From G965216905 sp965216905 (GTDB lineage: Bacteria; Actinomycetota; Acidimicrobiia; Spongiisociales; ZC4RG35): a stretch of 64,000 nt of DNA. Positions 50,396 to 58,615 of this stretch are shown here, one piece after another; positions within the stretch are counted from its first letter, which is position 1, and every line of letters starts with the position of its first letter. A program made the translations under genes and the position numbers. Under the pieces are notes generated by a model that worked only from the letters and a program-made list of their open reading frames with translations, searched no databases and had not been told where the DNA came from. The stretch covers positions 2,108,001 to 2,172,000 of the forward strand of contig OZ244213.1 of assembly GCA_965216905.1 (NCBI GenBank), given 5' to 3'.

Positions 50396-51835
50396 ATGGC
50401 ATCCACCTCCACCCTTCGAGTGTTCAACACGCTGGGCCGGTCGCTCGAGGACTTCGTCCCCCGCGACGCCGGTCGAGTGGGGATGTACGTGTGCGGGCCA
50501 ACCGTTCAGTCCGAGCCGCACCTGGGCCACGGCCGGTTCGCGGTGGTCTTCGATGTCATCGCCCGCTACCTGCGTTGGCGAGGGCTCGACGTGACATACG
50601 TCCGCAACGTGACCGACGTCGAAGACAAGATCATCGCCGCCGCCAACGAGGCCGGTGAGTCCATGGCCGAGCGGGCGGAGCGCATGACCGCCGCGTTCCA
50701 CCGCGTGTTTGAAGATCTCCGGGTGCTTCCTCCGGACATCGAGCCGAAAGCCACCGAGCACATCGACGAGATCGTCCGGCTGATCGCGGCACTGATCGAC
50801 CGGGGGCTCGCCTACCGAGCCGAGAACGACGACGTGTACTTCTCGGTGAAGACGCTGGAGGGATACGGCCGGCTGTCGGGTCGCAATCCCGACGACATGC
50901 GAGCGGGTGCCCGGATCGAGGTGAACGAGGCCAAACACGACCCGCTCGACTTCGCGCTGTGGAAGGCGGCCAAGCCGGGAGAGCCGTACTGGGATTCCCC
51001 CTGGTCGGCCGGTCGCCCCGGATGGCACATCGAGTGCTCGGCGATGGCAGCGAGGTACCTCGGTGAGGGGTTCGACATCCACGGGGGCGGATCCGATCTG
51101 ATCTTCCCGCACCACGAGAACGAGATCGCCCAGTCCGAGGGCGCGACGGGCGAGCCCTTCGCTCGGTACTGGCTGCACAACGGGATGGTCAACCTCGGCG
51201 GCGAGAAGATGTCCAAGTCGACCGGCCTCGTGATCGACCTCTCTGCGGCGATCGAACGCTTCGGCGGCCGAACGGTTCGCATGCTGTACCTCCGGGCCCA
51301 CTACCGGTCGCCGCTGGAGTTCTCCGAGGCGCTCATGGAGGAGGCGGCGGCGTCTCTCGAGCGGATCGATCGAGCGGTCGACCGTGCCGGCGGAGGCGGC
51401 GGTGCGGAGGCCGATGCCCAGGTGCTGGCGGCGTTCCAGGCGGCGATGGATGACGACTTCGCCACCCCGCAGGCGATCGGGGTCATCTTCGACGCGGCTC
51501 GGGAAATCAACCGTGTGCTCGACGAAGGCGGCGACGCCGGTCCGGTGGCGGCAGCCGTCGTCGAGCTGCTCGACGTCCTCGGTCTCTGCCCGGATGTGGA
51601 TTCGTCCGGTGCGCAGATCGGCGACCTCGCAGAAGACCTGGCTCGGATCGGCGCCGGGTTCGGGGTCGATCCGAGCCTCGACCCGGCCACGGTCCTCGAC
51701 CGGCTCCTCGAGGTGCGAAGCCAGGCGAGGAAAGCCAAGGATTTCGCGACCAGCGACGGCATCCGTGATGGGCTGGCCGCCATCGGTGTCGGAATCGAGG
51801 ACTCCGCCGATGGCAGTCGCTGGCTACGGCGATAG
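50396..51835 (+). CDS. cysS: Cysteinyl-tRNA synthetase
   Basis: This 479-aa class I synthetase has zinc ligand Cys in YVCGPTV, HIGH-like PHLGHGR, HIECSAMAARYLG and FPHHENEIAQSE zinc sites, and KMSKST. The C-terminal anticodon domain is Ala-rich. It ends with a 26-bp overlap into rlmB, the same pairing as cysS-rlmB in mycobacteria (recalled). Confidence 0.95.
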   Translation: MASTSTLRVFNTLGRSLEDFVPRDAGRVGMYVCGPTVQSEPHLGHGRFAVVFDVIARYLRWRGLDVTYVRNVTDVEDKIIAAANEAGESMAERAERMTAAFHRVFEDLRVLPPDIEPKATEHIDEIVRLIAALIDRGLAYRAENDDVYFSVKTLEGYGRLSGRNPDDMRAGARIEVNEAKHDPLDFALWKAAKPGEPYWDSPWSAGRPGWHIECSAMAARYLGEGFDIHGGGSDLIFPHHENEIAQSEGATGEPFARYWLHNGMVNLGGEKMSKSTGLVIDLSAAIERFGGRTVRMLYLRAHYRSPLEFSEALMEEAAASLERIDRAVDRAGGGGGAEADAQVLAAFQAAMDDDFATPQAIGVIFDAAREINRVLDEGGDAGPVAAAVVELLDVLGLCPDVDSSGAQIGDLAEDLARIGAGFGVDPSLDPATVLDRLLEVRSQARKAKDFATSDGIRDGLAAIGVGIEDSADGSRWLRR

Positions 51836-52532
51836 CGTCGAAGGGTTTCACGCCGTTCAGGCTGCTTTGGCGGCCGGTCGGGTGGAGGCTCTCTCGGTCG
51901 AACCGCAGCGGGCGGATCGGATCGTCGATCTTGCCCGTGCAGCGGGGGTCGAGGTCCAGATCGTCGACGATGTCCGTCCGCTCGCCCGGACCTCCGCACC
52001 GCAAGGTGTGGTGGCATCGTGTCGTCCCATCCCGTACGTGTCGATCGACGATCTCTTGGGTGAAGCCGATCCGGCGGCCTTGCTCATCCTCGACCACGTC
52101 GAGGATCCCCACAATGTCGGTGCCATCGCCCGGAGTGCGGTGGCGGCCGGAATTCCGCGGCTGGTGGTATCGAGAAGACGGGCGGCCCCGTTGGGAGCGG
52201 TCGCGTTCAAGGCCGCGGCAGGGTCGTTGGAGCGATGCCGAGTGGCCGAGACGTCGTCGATCGCCGACGCCGTCGTCCGGTGTGCCCGGCGGGGAGTCTG
52301 GACCGTCGGGCTCGATGCCGGTGGGGAGCGGTCGTTGTTCGGGCTGGATCTGCTCGCCGAGCCGGTGGCACTCGTCGTGGGTGCCGAGACCGGTCTCCAT
52401 CGTCTGGTTCGCGAGCGGGTGGACGTGGTGGCCTCCATCCCGATGTTCTCCGACGTCGAGAGCCTCAACGCTTCGGTGGCGGCCGCTTTGGGCTGTTTCG
52501 AGGTGATGCGGGTCCGTTCCGGCGGCGCGTAG
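51810..52532 (+). CDS. rlmB: 23S rRNA (guanosine-2'-O)-methyltransferase RlmB / TrmH family
   Basis: The 240-aa SPOUT methyltransferase has a short N-terminal substrate-binding domain (GFHAVQAALAAGRVEAL) and the SpoU motifs LDHVEDPHNVGAIARSA, VVGAETGLHRLV and SLNASVAAAL. It would methylate G2251 of 23S rRNA (E. coli numbering, family knowledge). The ATG lies inside the end of cysS. Confidence 0.88.
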   Translation: MAVAGYGDSVEGFHAVQAALAAGRVEALSVEPQRADRIVDLARAAGVEVQIVDDVRPLARTSAPQGVVASCRPIPYVSIDDLLGEADPAALLILDHVEDPHNVGAIARSAVAAGIPRLVVSRRRAAPLGAVAFKAAAGSLERCRVAETSSIADAVVRCARRGVWTVGLDAGGERSLFGLDLLAEPVALVVGAETGLHRLVRERVDVVASIPMFSDVESLNASVAAALGCFEVMRVRSGGA

Positions 52533-52592
52533 TGGCTCGCCGATCCGGCCGTCGAGCGCTCGGCGGCGTCCAGGTCGATCTGTCCGATTCGG

Positions 52593-52598
52593 TAGCCT
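52593..52598 (+). promoter_or_regulatory. GGTAGCCT -10 for tRNA-Thr(TGT)
   Basis: TAGCCT ends 9 nt before the first tRNA base. The same hexamer is used by protein genes at 1959 and 11411, which supports it as a real -10. Confidence 0.5.
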
Positions 52599-52607
52599 GA
52601 GCGGCGC

Positions 52608-52684
52608 GCTGGCGTAGCTCAGTTGGCTAGAGCAGCTGATTTGTAATCAGCAGGTCAGGGGTTCGAGTCCCCTCGCCAGCTCCA
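52608..52684 (+). tRNA. tRNA-Thr (anticodon TGT)
   Basis: Acceptor GCTGGCG/CGCCAGC is perfect, the anticodon stem is GCTGA/TCAGC with loop TTTGTAA, and the T arm is AGGGG-TTCGAGT-CCCCT. CCA is encoded. It is the second Thr isoacceptor in the window. Confidence 0.97.
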
Positions 52685-52744
52685 ATCACGTCGTCCCGAA
52701 GACGATCCCATTCTTCGACTCCCCTCACGAGAAGGAGCGAGCAA

Positions 52745-53146
52745 TTGGACTGGAATACACAGATCATCGAGGAGTTCCGAAGCAACGGCGGGAAGGTCGG
52801 AGGAAGCTTCGAGGGTGCGCCGTTGCTGCTGCTCCACACGACGGGTGCCCGATCGGGCAGGGAGCGGATCAACCCGATGATGTACCGGGATCTCGGTGGC
52901 TCGCTGGCGGTCTTCGCGTCCAATGCCGGGGCCGACACCAATCCCGACTGGTATCACAACCTGATCGCCAACCCCGAGGTCCGGGCCGAGATCGGGACGG
53001 AGACGCTCGGGTTCCGAGCCCGGGTCGCAGCGGGGGAGGAGCGGGAGCCGATCTGGTCGAGGCAGAAGCACGACTCCCCGGGCTTCGCCGACTACGAATC
53101 CCGCACGAACCGGGAGATCCCCGTCATCATCCTCGATCCACTCTGA
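52745..53146 (+). CDS. Deazaflavin (F420)-dependent nitroreductase-like protein
   Basis: This 133-aa protein fits the DDN/F420 split-barrel family (LLLLHTTGARSGRERINPM, FASNAGADTNPDWYHNLIANPEV, REIPVIILDP). Members bind F420H2, which reduces nitro or enone compounds or quinones. The TTG start has AGAAGGAG 8 nt upstream. It lies just after the tRNA gene with no shared operon. Confidence 0.88.
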   Translation: MDWNTQIIEEFRSNGGKVGGSFEGAPLLLLHTTGARSGRERINPMMYRDLGGSLAVFASNAGADTNPDWYHNLIANPEVRAEIGTETLGFRARVAAGEEREPIWSRQKHDSPGFADYESRTNREIPVIILDPL

Positions 53147-53196
53147 GAGGTGGTCGGGCCGGCGGACTCGGCCCGGATTCTGTCATCGGCGGCCGG

Positions 53197-53202
53197 TAGT
53201 GT
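53197..53202 (+). promoter_or_regulatory. GGTAGTGT -10 for the HNH gene
   Basis: TAGTGT in GGTANNNT context ends 7 nt before ATG 53210. The sequence is identical to the one at 15754. Confidence 0.5.
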
Positions 53203-53209
53203 CGAACGT

Positions 53210-54316
53210 ATGTTCGATCATCTCGATCCGGCCGTGACCGCCGACTCGCGAGAAGTGGAGTTGGTAGCGATCGAGGCCATGATCAACCGGCTCCGGCATC
53301 GCCAGGCCGAGCTGATCCGCCGGGCCGACGTCGACCAGACCACGCGGGCGGACGGATGCCGGACACTGGCCGAGTGGGTGGCGGGACGTCTGGATATCGA
53401 CCGTAGGACGGCCCGAGATCTGGTCGGTGTCGCCCGTGACGGCCATGCCGCCGACGGTTCTCACCCCGTGAGCGGATCCTTCGCTCGGACGGTCGCCACC
53501 CGCCGGCTGGTGGCCGCGGGTGCCTCCGAGGCGACGGTTCGCATGGCCGAAGGAATGGACATTGCTGCCATCGATCGGGTCGCTGCCCGCCATCGGCGTA
53601 TCACCCGGGCGATGGAACAGGAGGCGTCCTCGGGTCGGTATCTCGTCCTCCAACCATCCCTCGACCAGACCCGTTGGTCGCTACACGGCCAACTCGATGG
53701 GGTCGACGGCGCGGCGGTGTCCACCGTCCTCGACGCCGCCGCCGAAGCGATGCCCACCCTCCCCGACGGCACCCGTGAACCCCGAACGGTCCGCCGGGCC
53801 GACGCCCTCGTCCAACGACTCACGAGCCCCGCCTCATGCACCGAAGCGTCCCCGACCAAGACCACGGTCACCGTCTTCGTCGACGCCTGTGAGGGGCGGG
53901 CCGCCGACTCGGGACAGACCGGAGCGTGGATCGTGGGCGGACCCCGCGTCGGACCGTCCACCCTGGAGCGGCTTCTCTGCGAGGGCACCATCGACGTCAT
54001 CGCCCACCCACGGGACGGAACCCCGCTCACCGTCGGCACCGCCCAGACCGCCATCGCCCCCGCCACCCGCCGTCACGTCCTCCACCGCGACGGCGGCGTC
54101 TGCACCGCCGACGGATGCACCAGTCGCTACCGCCTCCAACCCCACCACATCCACCCCAGGGCAGCGGGAGGAACCAACCATCCCGACAACCTCACATCGC
54201 TGTGCTGGTTCCACCACCACGTCGTCGTCCATCGCCACGGCTACACCATCGACCCGACCACACCACCCCAACGCCGCCGCTTCCTCCAACCCGCCGAGCG
54301 CGGACCGCCACCCTGA
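53210..54316 (+). CDS. DUF222/13E12-family HNH endonuclease
   Basis: This 368-aa protein has an N-terminal helical DUF222 domain (about 10-270) and a C-terminal HNH nuclease (VCTADGC...LQPHHIHPRAAGGTNHPDN, LCWFHHHVVVH). Such genes are abundant and often multicopy in actinobacteria, and many are mobile-like. The ATG 53210 is preferred to an earlier in-frame GTG because of GGTAGTGT 7 nt upstream. No second copy is in the window. Confidence 0.9.
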   Translation: MFDHLDPAVTADSREVELVAIEAMINRLRHRQAELIRRADVDQTTRADGCRTLAEWVAGRLDIDRRTARDLVGVARDGHAADGSHPVSGSFARTVATRRLVAAGASEATVRMAEGMDIAAIDRVAARHRRITRAMEQEASSGRYLVLQPSLDQTRWSLHGQLDGVDGAAVSTVLDAAAEAMPTLPDGTREPRTVRRADALVQRLTSPASCTEASPTKTTVTVFVDACEGRAADSGQTGAWIVGGPRVGPSTLERLLCEGTIDVIAHPRDGTPLTVGTAQTAIAPATRRHVLHRDGGVCTADGCTSRYRLQPHHIHPRAAGGTNHPDNLTSLCWFHHHVVVHRHGYTIDPTTPPQRRRFLQPAERGPPP

Positions 54317-54419
54317 ACCGAGTATCTCGCCGACGGACCATCCGACTTCTCAGAACCCACCGCCATCTTCGACCGCTCTGTCCCTCGCCGCCCGGACGCG
54401 GTTCGGGCCTGGCGTCGCG

Positions 54420-54587
54420 TCAACTTCCGCGCCGGGCATCGATCCAGCGCCGTTCCACCCATCTCCGTACCCATTCGGCTCCCAGCGTGGCGGTGATCGC
54501 CGCCAGTCCGGCCAGCGCGTTGAATCCGACGTCGCGCAGATCGTGCACCCGGCCGGGAACCGCTGCCTCATGGTCCAGGCTGTCCCA
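54420..54587 (-). pseudogene. VanZ-like gene remnant
   Basis: The minus strand encodes a 55-residue stretch (HEAAVPGRVHDLRDVGFNAL, then an Ala-rich helix and WVRRWVERRW) like the end of VanZ-family membrane proteins. It begins right after an in-frame TGA and has no start codon. An upstream in-frame piece (WGVVGIAFMTLARVRPMAV) may be a decayed N-terminal part. The rest of the 378-bp gap (54317-54694) shows no gene. Confidence 0.35.
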
Positions 54588-54694
54588 TCAGACTGCCATG
54601 GGGCGGACTCGGGCGAGCGTCATGAATGCGATCCCCACGACCCCCCATTTGGACCTCCGGGGTGGCACTGCCAACCAGGCCGACCCGACCTCGT

Positions 54695-55612
54695 TCAAGA
54701 CTGCAGCGCCGCCCAGGTGTTGGGGCCGATGATGCCGTCCACCTCGAGTTCGTGGGCGCGTTGCCAGGCGGCCACCGCCCGGGCGAGGTCGGCACCGGAC
54801 GCGTCCTTGGAGACCCCCACCGCACCGGCGATGCGGTCCCGGTGCTCGGCCCAACGGAGCCGGCACGAGAGCGCACAGTTACGCAACACCGCCCGGCGAA
54901 CGTCGAAGCCCTCGACGGTGTCCGAACCGGACGCCTGAGCGTGACGGCTCAACGCACTCCTGGCGGCGGCGTCCTCGGTGCCGGAGAGATAGGTCCATAC
55001 CGTCCACGTCCCCCGTACGTCGATGTGGGCGTAGTCACTCCCGACGCCGATACCGAGACCGGCTCCGGCGGCGTCGATCGCCGCCTTGGCGATCTCGATC
55101 CCATCGAGGCCGGACACCGTGATGTCGACCGCCTGTCCGCTGCAGTGTCTGCTCTTGGTGGGGCGTTGGTTCCGATTCCGGTAGATCTCCTGGTTGTACG
55201 CCCACGATCGGTACCCGGACGTGACGCGGACCGGGCGGCCGATGTGATCCCGCAGCGCCTGTATGACACACACGAGGCTCGGGTCGATGCGAGCCGGCGA
55301 GAACCGCGTGGCCCCGCTCTTGGCGAGTTCGCCGGTCGAGAAGTTCGGAGCCAGACGCACCTCGCCATTGCGAGTATCGAGCAATGCCACACCCGACCCA
55401 TTGGGATCCCAGTGGGACTCATCCCTGCCGATTGCTCCGCTCGCCACGTCCAGGACGGCGCCGCTGGGGAACCACACGGGATCCGCCGACCCCCGGCTCG
55501 GGCCGAGCGGGTCGGGAGTCTCGAAGGACTCGACCGGCGTCCCCTGGGAAGCGACGTCGAGTTCTTCCCCCTCCACGGCAATCGACTCTTGCTCCACTTC
55601 GGTCGGTTCCAT
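54695..55612 (-). CDS. M15-type D,D-carboxypeptidase-like protein with peptidoglycan-binding domain
   Basis: This 305-aa protein has a Peptidase_M15_3-like core (VTSGYRSWAYNQEIY, SRHCSGQAVDIT, YAHIDV: zinc ligands His, Asp, His) and a C-terminal PG_binding-like segment (AVAAWQRAHELEVDGIIGPN). It should act on cell-wall peptides. No signal peptide is seen, so export is unclear. It may be phage-lysin-like, or its N-terminus may be missing (see the neighbouring frame). The ribosome site is weak (GGGA). Confidence 0.78.
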   Translation of the reverse strand: MEPTEVEQESIAVEGEELDVASQGTPVESFETPDPLGPSRGSADPVWFPSGAVLDVASGAIGRDESHWDPNGSGVALLDTRNGEVRLAPNFSTGELAKSGATRFSPARIDPSLVCVIQALRDHIGRPVRVTSGYRSWAYNQEIYRNRNQRPTKSRHCSGQAVDITVSGLDGIEIAKAAIDAAGAGLGIGVGSDYAHIDVRGTWTVWTYLSGTEDAAARSALSRHAQASGSDTVEGFDVRRAVLRNCALSCRLRWAEHRDRIAGAVGVSKDASGADLARAVAAWQRAHELEVDGIIGPNTWAALQS

Positions 55613-55848
55613 GCTGATCCCGGGTCGCTGCGTTGGAAACTACCCGTCCCCGGACCTCCTGTGCCGGGTTCAGATGGAGTGCAACCTGGGGTGACGCTCC
55701 CAGCGCCCACGACCACGCCCCGCCCGACGGGGGCGTCAGTCGCTCCCAGCCTGGTAGCCAGGTCGTCGTAGGTGGCGACGATCGCCTCCTGCATGGCTCG
55801 GTAGCCCCGATGCCCGATCTCGGCACAGGCTTGCCCCTGGGTGACCAC
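55613..55848 (-). CDS. Possible N-terminal part of the M15 gene in another frame
   Basis: GTG 55848 is preceded by GGAGGTGG at good spacing and opens a frame starting VVTQGQACAEIGHRGYRAM. The frame then runs on for hundreds of bases out of phase with the M15 gene. A TAG in the M15 frame lies just upstream of its ATG. A frameshift joining the two is plausible; the alternative is that this frame is spurious. The rest of the 361-bp gap up to 55973 contains only the ribosome site of the next gene. Confidence 0.3.
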
Positions 55849-55973
55849 TCGTCCACCTCCGTTCTTCGAGATGCGGGCCCGGCAGGCCACGGTGTCGTAT
55901 ACGGTTCGATGGGACCGGCGGCCCTGGTCTGCGGTTGTGCAGACCGGCACATTGAGCGAGAGAGGAGGTGACC

Positions 55974-56216
55974 ATGGAGCGGCACTACGACTTGTCTCTC
56001 GACCTCGAGGAGACGATGGACGACACCGTGGCCGTGGCGAAGTTGAAGCTCTGGGGCGACGACTTCGAGACCAGCGGCTCGGCTCGGCGAAACCCGGCCG
56101 ACCCGGCGATTCCGGCCATCGGTGAAGAGCTCGCCATCGCCCGCGCCCTCGCAGCCTTGTCGGCCCGGATGATGGAGGCGGCCAGTGAGAAGATCGGAGC
56201 ACACATCGGAACTTGA
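55974..56216 (+). CDS. DUF1876 (dsRBD-fold) protein
   Basis: This 80-aa protein matches the actinobacterial DUF1876 family (MERHYDLSLDLEETMDDTVA, ARRNPADPAIPAIGEELA, ARALAALSARMME). The fold is known to resemble a double-stranded-RNA-binding domain; function is unknown. The ATG has a strong site, GAGAGGAGG, 4-5 nt upstream, implying good expression. Confidence 0.88.
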   Translation: MERHYDLSLDLEETMDDTVAVAKLKLWGDDFETSGSARRNPADPAIPAIGEELAIARALAALSARMMEAASEKIGAHIGT

Positions 56217-56234
56217 TCGCGGCGAAGCGCCACG

Positions 56235-56804
56235 ATGGATGAGGCCGGCCGCGAGGCGCGCCACGACGCCACTTCCGGGCAACTGACGTCGAGCCACCGG
56301 AGATCGGGGCGCCCAACACCGGGACGCCCAACCCCAACACCGGGGCGCATCGTGTTGGCGTGGCTGTTGGTGGTCGGCATCGATCTGTTCTTCAACGCCG
56401 GATTGGTGGCGTGGATGTTCGACCAGCGCCGCGAACCGAACCTGCTGCCCGACACGATCCTCTTCCGGCGGATCCCGGCGGCGTACCTGGCGCTGGCTCT
56501 GTCGGTCGTGGCATTGGCGTGGTTGGTCGACCGAATCCAACTCCCCGTGGGTCGGGCGGCGGCGGTGGGTGGCATTGCCGGTCTCGTGGTGGGTGTGCAG
56601 GGGCTCGGAGCACTGTGGACTGCCATCGACATCACGGGCGTGTTCGTGATGGTCGGGATTGCGATCTTGGCGATCCAGGGGGCGGCGGCCGGGTGGCTGC
56701 TGGCCAGCCCGCAGCCGGTGGGCCGCTTGGTGCGGTGGGTGGTGCCCGGCTTCGTGGCGCTGGTCGTACTCGGACAGGTCGCCGCCAACGTCATCGGCGG
56801 CTGA
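56235..56804 (+). CDS. Hypothetical membrane protein, 189 aa
   Basis: The protein has a polar Pro/Arg-rich N-terminus (RPTPGRPTPTPGR, from a short DNA repeat) and about five hydrophobic helices. I do not recognise a family. It lies 18 nt after the DUF1876 gene. The start is uncertain, since the first 35 residues could be dispensable. Confidence 0.6.
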   Translation: MDEAGREARHDATSGQLTSSHRRSGRPTPGRPTPTPGRIVLAWLLVVGIDLFFNAGLVAWMFDQRREPNLLPDTILFRRIPAAYLALALSVVALAWLVDRIQLPVGRAAAVGGIAGLVVGVQGLGALWTAIDITGVFVMVGIAILAIQGAAAGWLLASPQPVGRLVRWVVPGFVALVVLGQVAANVIGG

Positions 56805-56840
56805 GACCGCGAAATCCCCGGTTCTGATCGACGTTCTCCG

Positions 56841-56846
56841 TAGCCT
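56841..56846 (+). promoter_or_regulatory. TAGCCT -10 for the DUF3263-LytR_C operon
   Basis: TAGCCT ends 10 nt before GTG 56857. There is no ribosome site. Confidence 0.45.
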
Positions 56847-56856
56847 CGGGGTCACC

Positions 56857-57066
56857 GTGCTCGAACAGCTGGACAGGCGGATTCTCGACTTCGAACGCTC
56901 CTGGTGGCACCTCCCGGGAACGAAGGAGCGCGCCATCGTGGAGCTGTTGGGGATGGACGTGGCGGCCTACTACCGCCGGCTCCGGCTCCTGCTCGACCGC
57001 GGTGATGCGGCCGAGTACGACCCGTTGACGGTGCTCAGGCTGCGACGCTGGATCGGTGCGGCATGA
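56857..57066 (+). CDS. DUF3263 protein
   Basis: This 69-aa protein matches DUF3263 (RRILDFERSWWHLPGTKERAI, AAYYRRLRLLLDRGDA, DPLTVLRLRRW). It is a small helix-turn-helix-like family found in actinobacteria, often upstream of a LytR C-terminal-domain gene. That is the case here, with a 4-bp ATGA overlap. Confidence 0.88.
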   Translation: MLEQLDRRILDFERSWWHLPGTKERAIVELLGMDVAAYYRRLRLLLDRGDAAEYDPLTVLRLRRWIGAA

Positions 57067-57722
57067 GTGCCGGTCGCCCGACCCGAGGGAGGCACGCCCG
57101 CCGTGGCACCTTCGCCAGGGACGTGACCGTTGGGGGCGTGCTGTTCCTCGTTGCAGCGCTCGCCATGTTCTTCGGTCTCACGGCGCTCGTCGGGGGCGAT
57201 GGCTCGACCGATTCAGTCGACCCTTCCGATGAGGTCGTCGTCGCCGGCGTGACCGTCACCTCCTCGGCACGAACGACCGTCACCGGACCGCCGGTGACCA
57301 CCGCCGCACCACCATCGACTGCTCCTTCATCGACCGCCCCGCCCGTCACCGCACCCACAAGTCTGGCCCCGGCAACCGTGGCCGCCGACACGACAGTGCC
57401 CGGGTCCGACCCCTCCTCGACCGTTGTCGCGGTGGCCGTCCAGGCGCCATCGGAGATCCGAATTCGGGTCCTCAACGCGGTGGGTACCAATGGTCTGGCA
57501 TCCCGGATGACGGAGCGCCTGGCGGATCTCGGCTATCAGATGCTCGAGCCCGACGATGCATCCCGGGATGCATCGCAGAGCAGGATCTTGTTCCGGGACG
57601 GCTTCGGCCCGGCCGCATTCGAACTTCGCGAGCACGTACCGGATGCGCTCGTCGAACTCGCCGACCTGGATGAGGACATCGACATCGTCGTCGAGCTGGG
57701 TGCCTCTTTCCGCGAGGAGTGA
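57063..57722 (+). CDS. LytR C-terminal-domain membrane protein
   Basis: The 219-aa protein has a transmembrane helix (about 20-43), a Thr/Pro/Ser-rich linker and a LytR_C domain (IRIRVLNAVGTNGLASRMTE, VVELGASF). It is probably cell-wall associated. The start overlaps the DUF3263 stop and its end overlaps the next gene (GTGA). Confidence 0.85.
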   Translation: MSAGRPTRGRHARRGTFARDVTVGGVLFLVAALAMFFGLTALVGGDGSTDSVDPSDEVVVAGVTVTSSARTTVTGPPVTTAAPPSTAPSSTAPPVTAPTSLAPATVAADTTVPGSDPSSTVVAVAVQAPSEIRIRVLNAVGTNGLASRMTERLADLGYQMLEPDDASRDASQSRILFRDGFGPAAFELREHVPDALVELADLDEDIDIVVELGASFREE

Positions 57723-58570
57723 GCGACGAACTGTGGCCGCTGGCCGCCTGGTTGACAGCGGGGGCCGTGATGCTGGGGATCGGTCTCGGGACGGTCGCCG
57801 GCGTGCTCTCACCGTCCGTTGCGCTGGACATGGCAGCCCTCTGGCCGGTTCCGACGATCGCCGTCTTGGCGGGAGCCGCCCTGTGGAAGCCGGCCCGGTC
57901 GAAACCGCGGTTGCTCGCCGTCCCGGGGCTGGTGGTGCTGACCTGGGCGGTGGTGGCGCTGGCCGGTCATCTGGCCTCCGAAACGTGGCTTCCGTCGGCG
58001 GCCGCCGATGTCAGGGCGGACATCGACACACCGGAAGCCGCCGTGAGGGTCGACCTCGATCGTGGTCGGGTGGACGTCGGTGTCGACCCCACCTCCGGCT
58101 ATCGGATCTCGTCGATTCGGGCCGGGGGAGCGGTCGGCCCCCCGGCGGTGTTCGAGCAGGCGGGAACCGAGGCCACGTCGGTGATCGCCGTGGCCCGGGA
58201 CGGTGGCAACTACTTTCGCTTCGCCGGGTGGCGCATTGGTCTGACGCCGGCGGTCACGTGGGCGATCGACATGGTCGCCCCCACCGTCGAGATCGAGACC
58301 GCGGGTCTCGACCTGGTCGATGTGCGGCTTCGGGCTGCCGACATCACCGTCCACCTCGACGAACCCGCCCACGATGCAACGCTCGATTTGACCGGGGTGG
58401 CTGAGATCTCGGTCGCCGAGGGAGTCGCCGTCCGGGTGTCCGGGCGAGCATCGGTTCCCGAGACCTGGGAGGAGTCGGGGGACGGTTGGATCGTGGGCGG
58501 TCCCCAGGGCGGGCCGGTGTGGACCGTCGTGGTTCGGCAGGGCTCGGCGGCGATCATCTCCATCGACTGA
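57719..58570 (+). CDS. Hypothetical membrane protein with beta-rich C-terminus
   Basis: This 283-aa protein has three to four N-terminal hydrophobic helices (about 8-95) and a C-terminal region of repeated beta-strand-like segments (VRVDLDRGRVDVGV, ITVHLDEPAHDATLDL) that resembles the DUF4097/LiaF-like adhesin fold. The similarity is weak and no function is assigned. It overlaps the LytR_C gene. Confidence 0.65.
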   Translation: MSDELWPLAAWLTAGAVMLGIGLGTVAGVLSPSVALDMAALWPVPTIAVLAGAALWKPARSKPRLLAVPGLVVLTWAVVALAGHLASETWLPSAAADVRADIDTPEAAVRVDLDRGRVDVGVDPTSGYRISSIRAGGAVGPPAVFEQAGTEATSVIAVARDGGNYFRFAGWRIGLTPAVTWAIDMVAPTVEIETAGLDLVDVRLRAADITVHLDEPAHDATLDLTGVAEISVAEGVAVRVSGRASVPETWEESGDGWIVGGPQGGPVWTVVVRQGSAAIISID

Positions 58571-58602
58571 TCGAGCGGACCCGTCGTGTCACTGCACGCC
58601 GG

Positions 58603-58608
58603 TACACT
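58603..58608 (+). promoter_or_regulatory. GGTACACT -10 for the AI-2E-type permease
   Basis: TACACT in GGTANNNT context ends 7 nt before GTG 58616. Confidence 0.5.
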
Positions 58609-58615
58609 CGTCTTC

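Noticed and set aside
53210..54316. Defence or mobile system around the HNH gene
   Set aside because: DUF222-HNH genes are common and scattered in actinobacteria; no integrase, repeat ends or partner genes are present.
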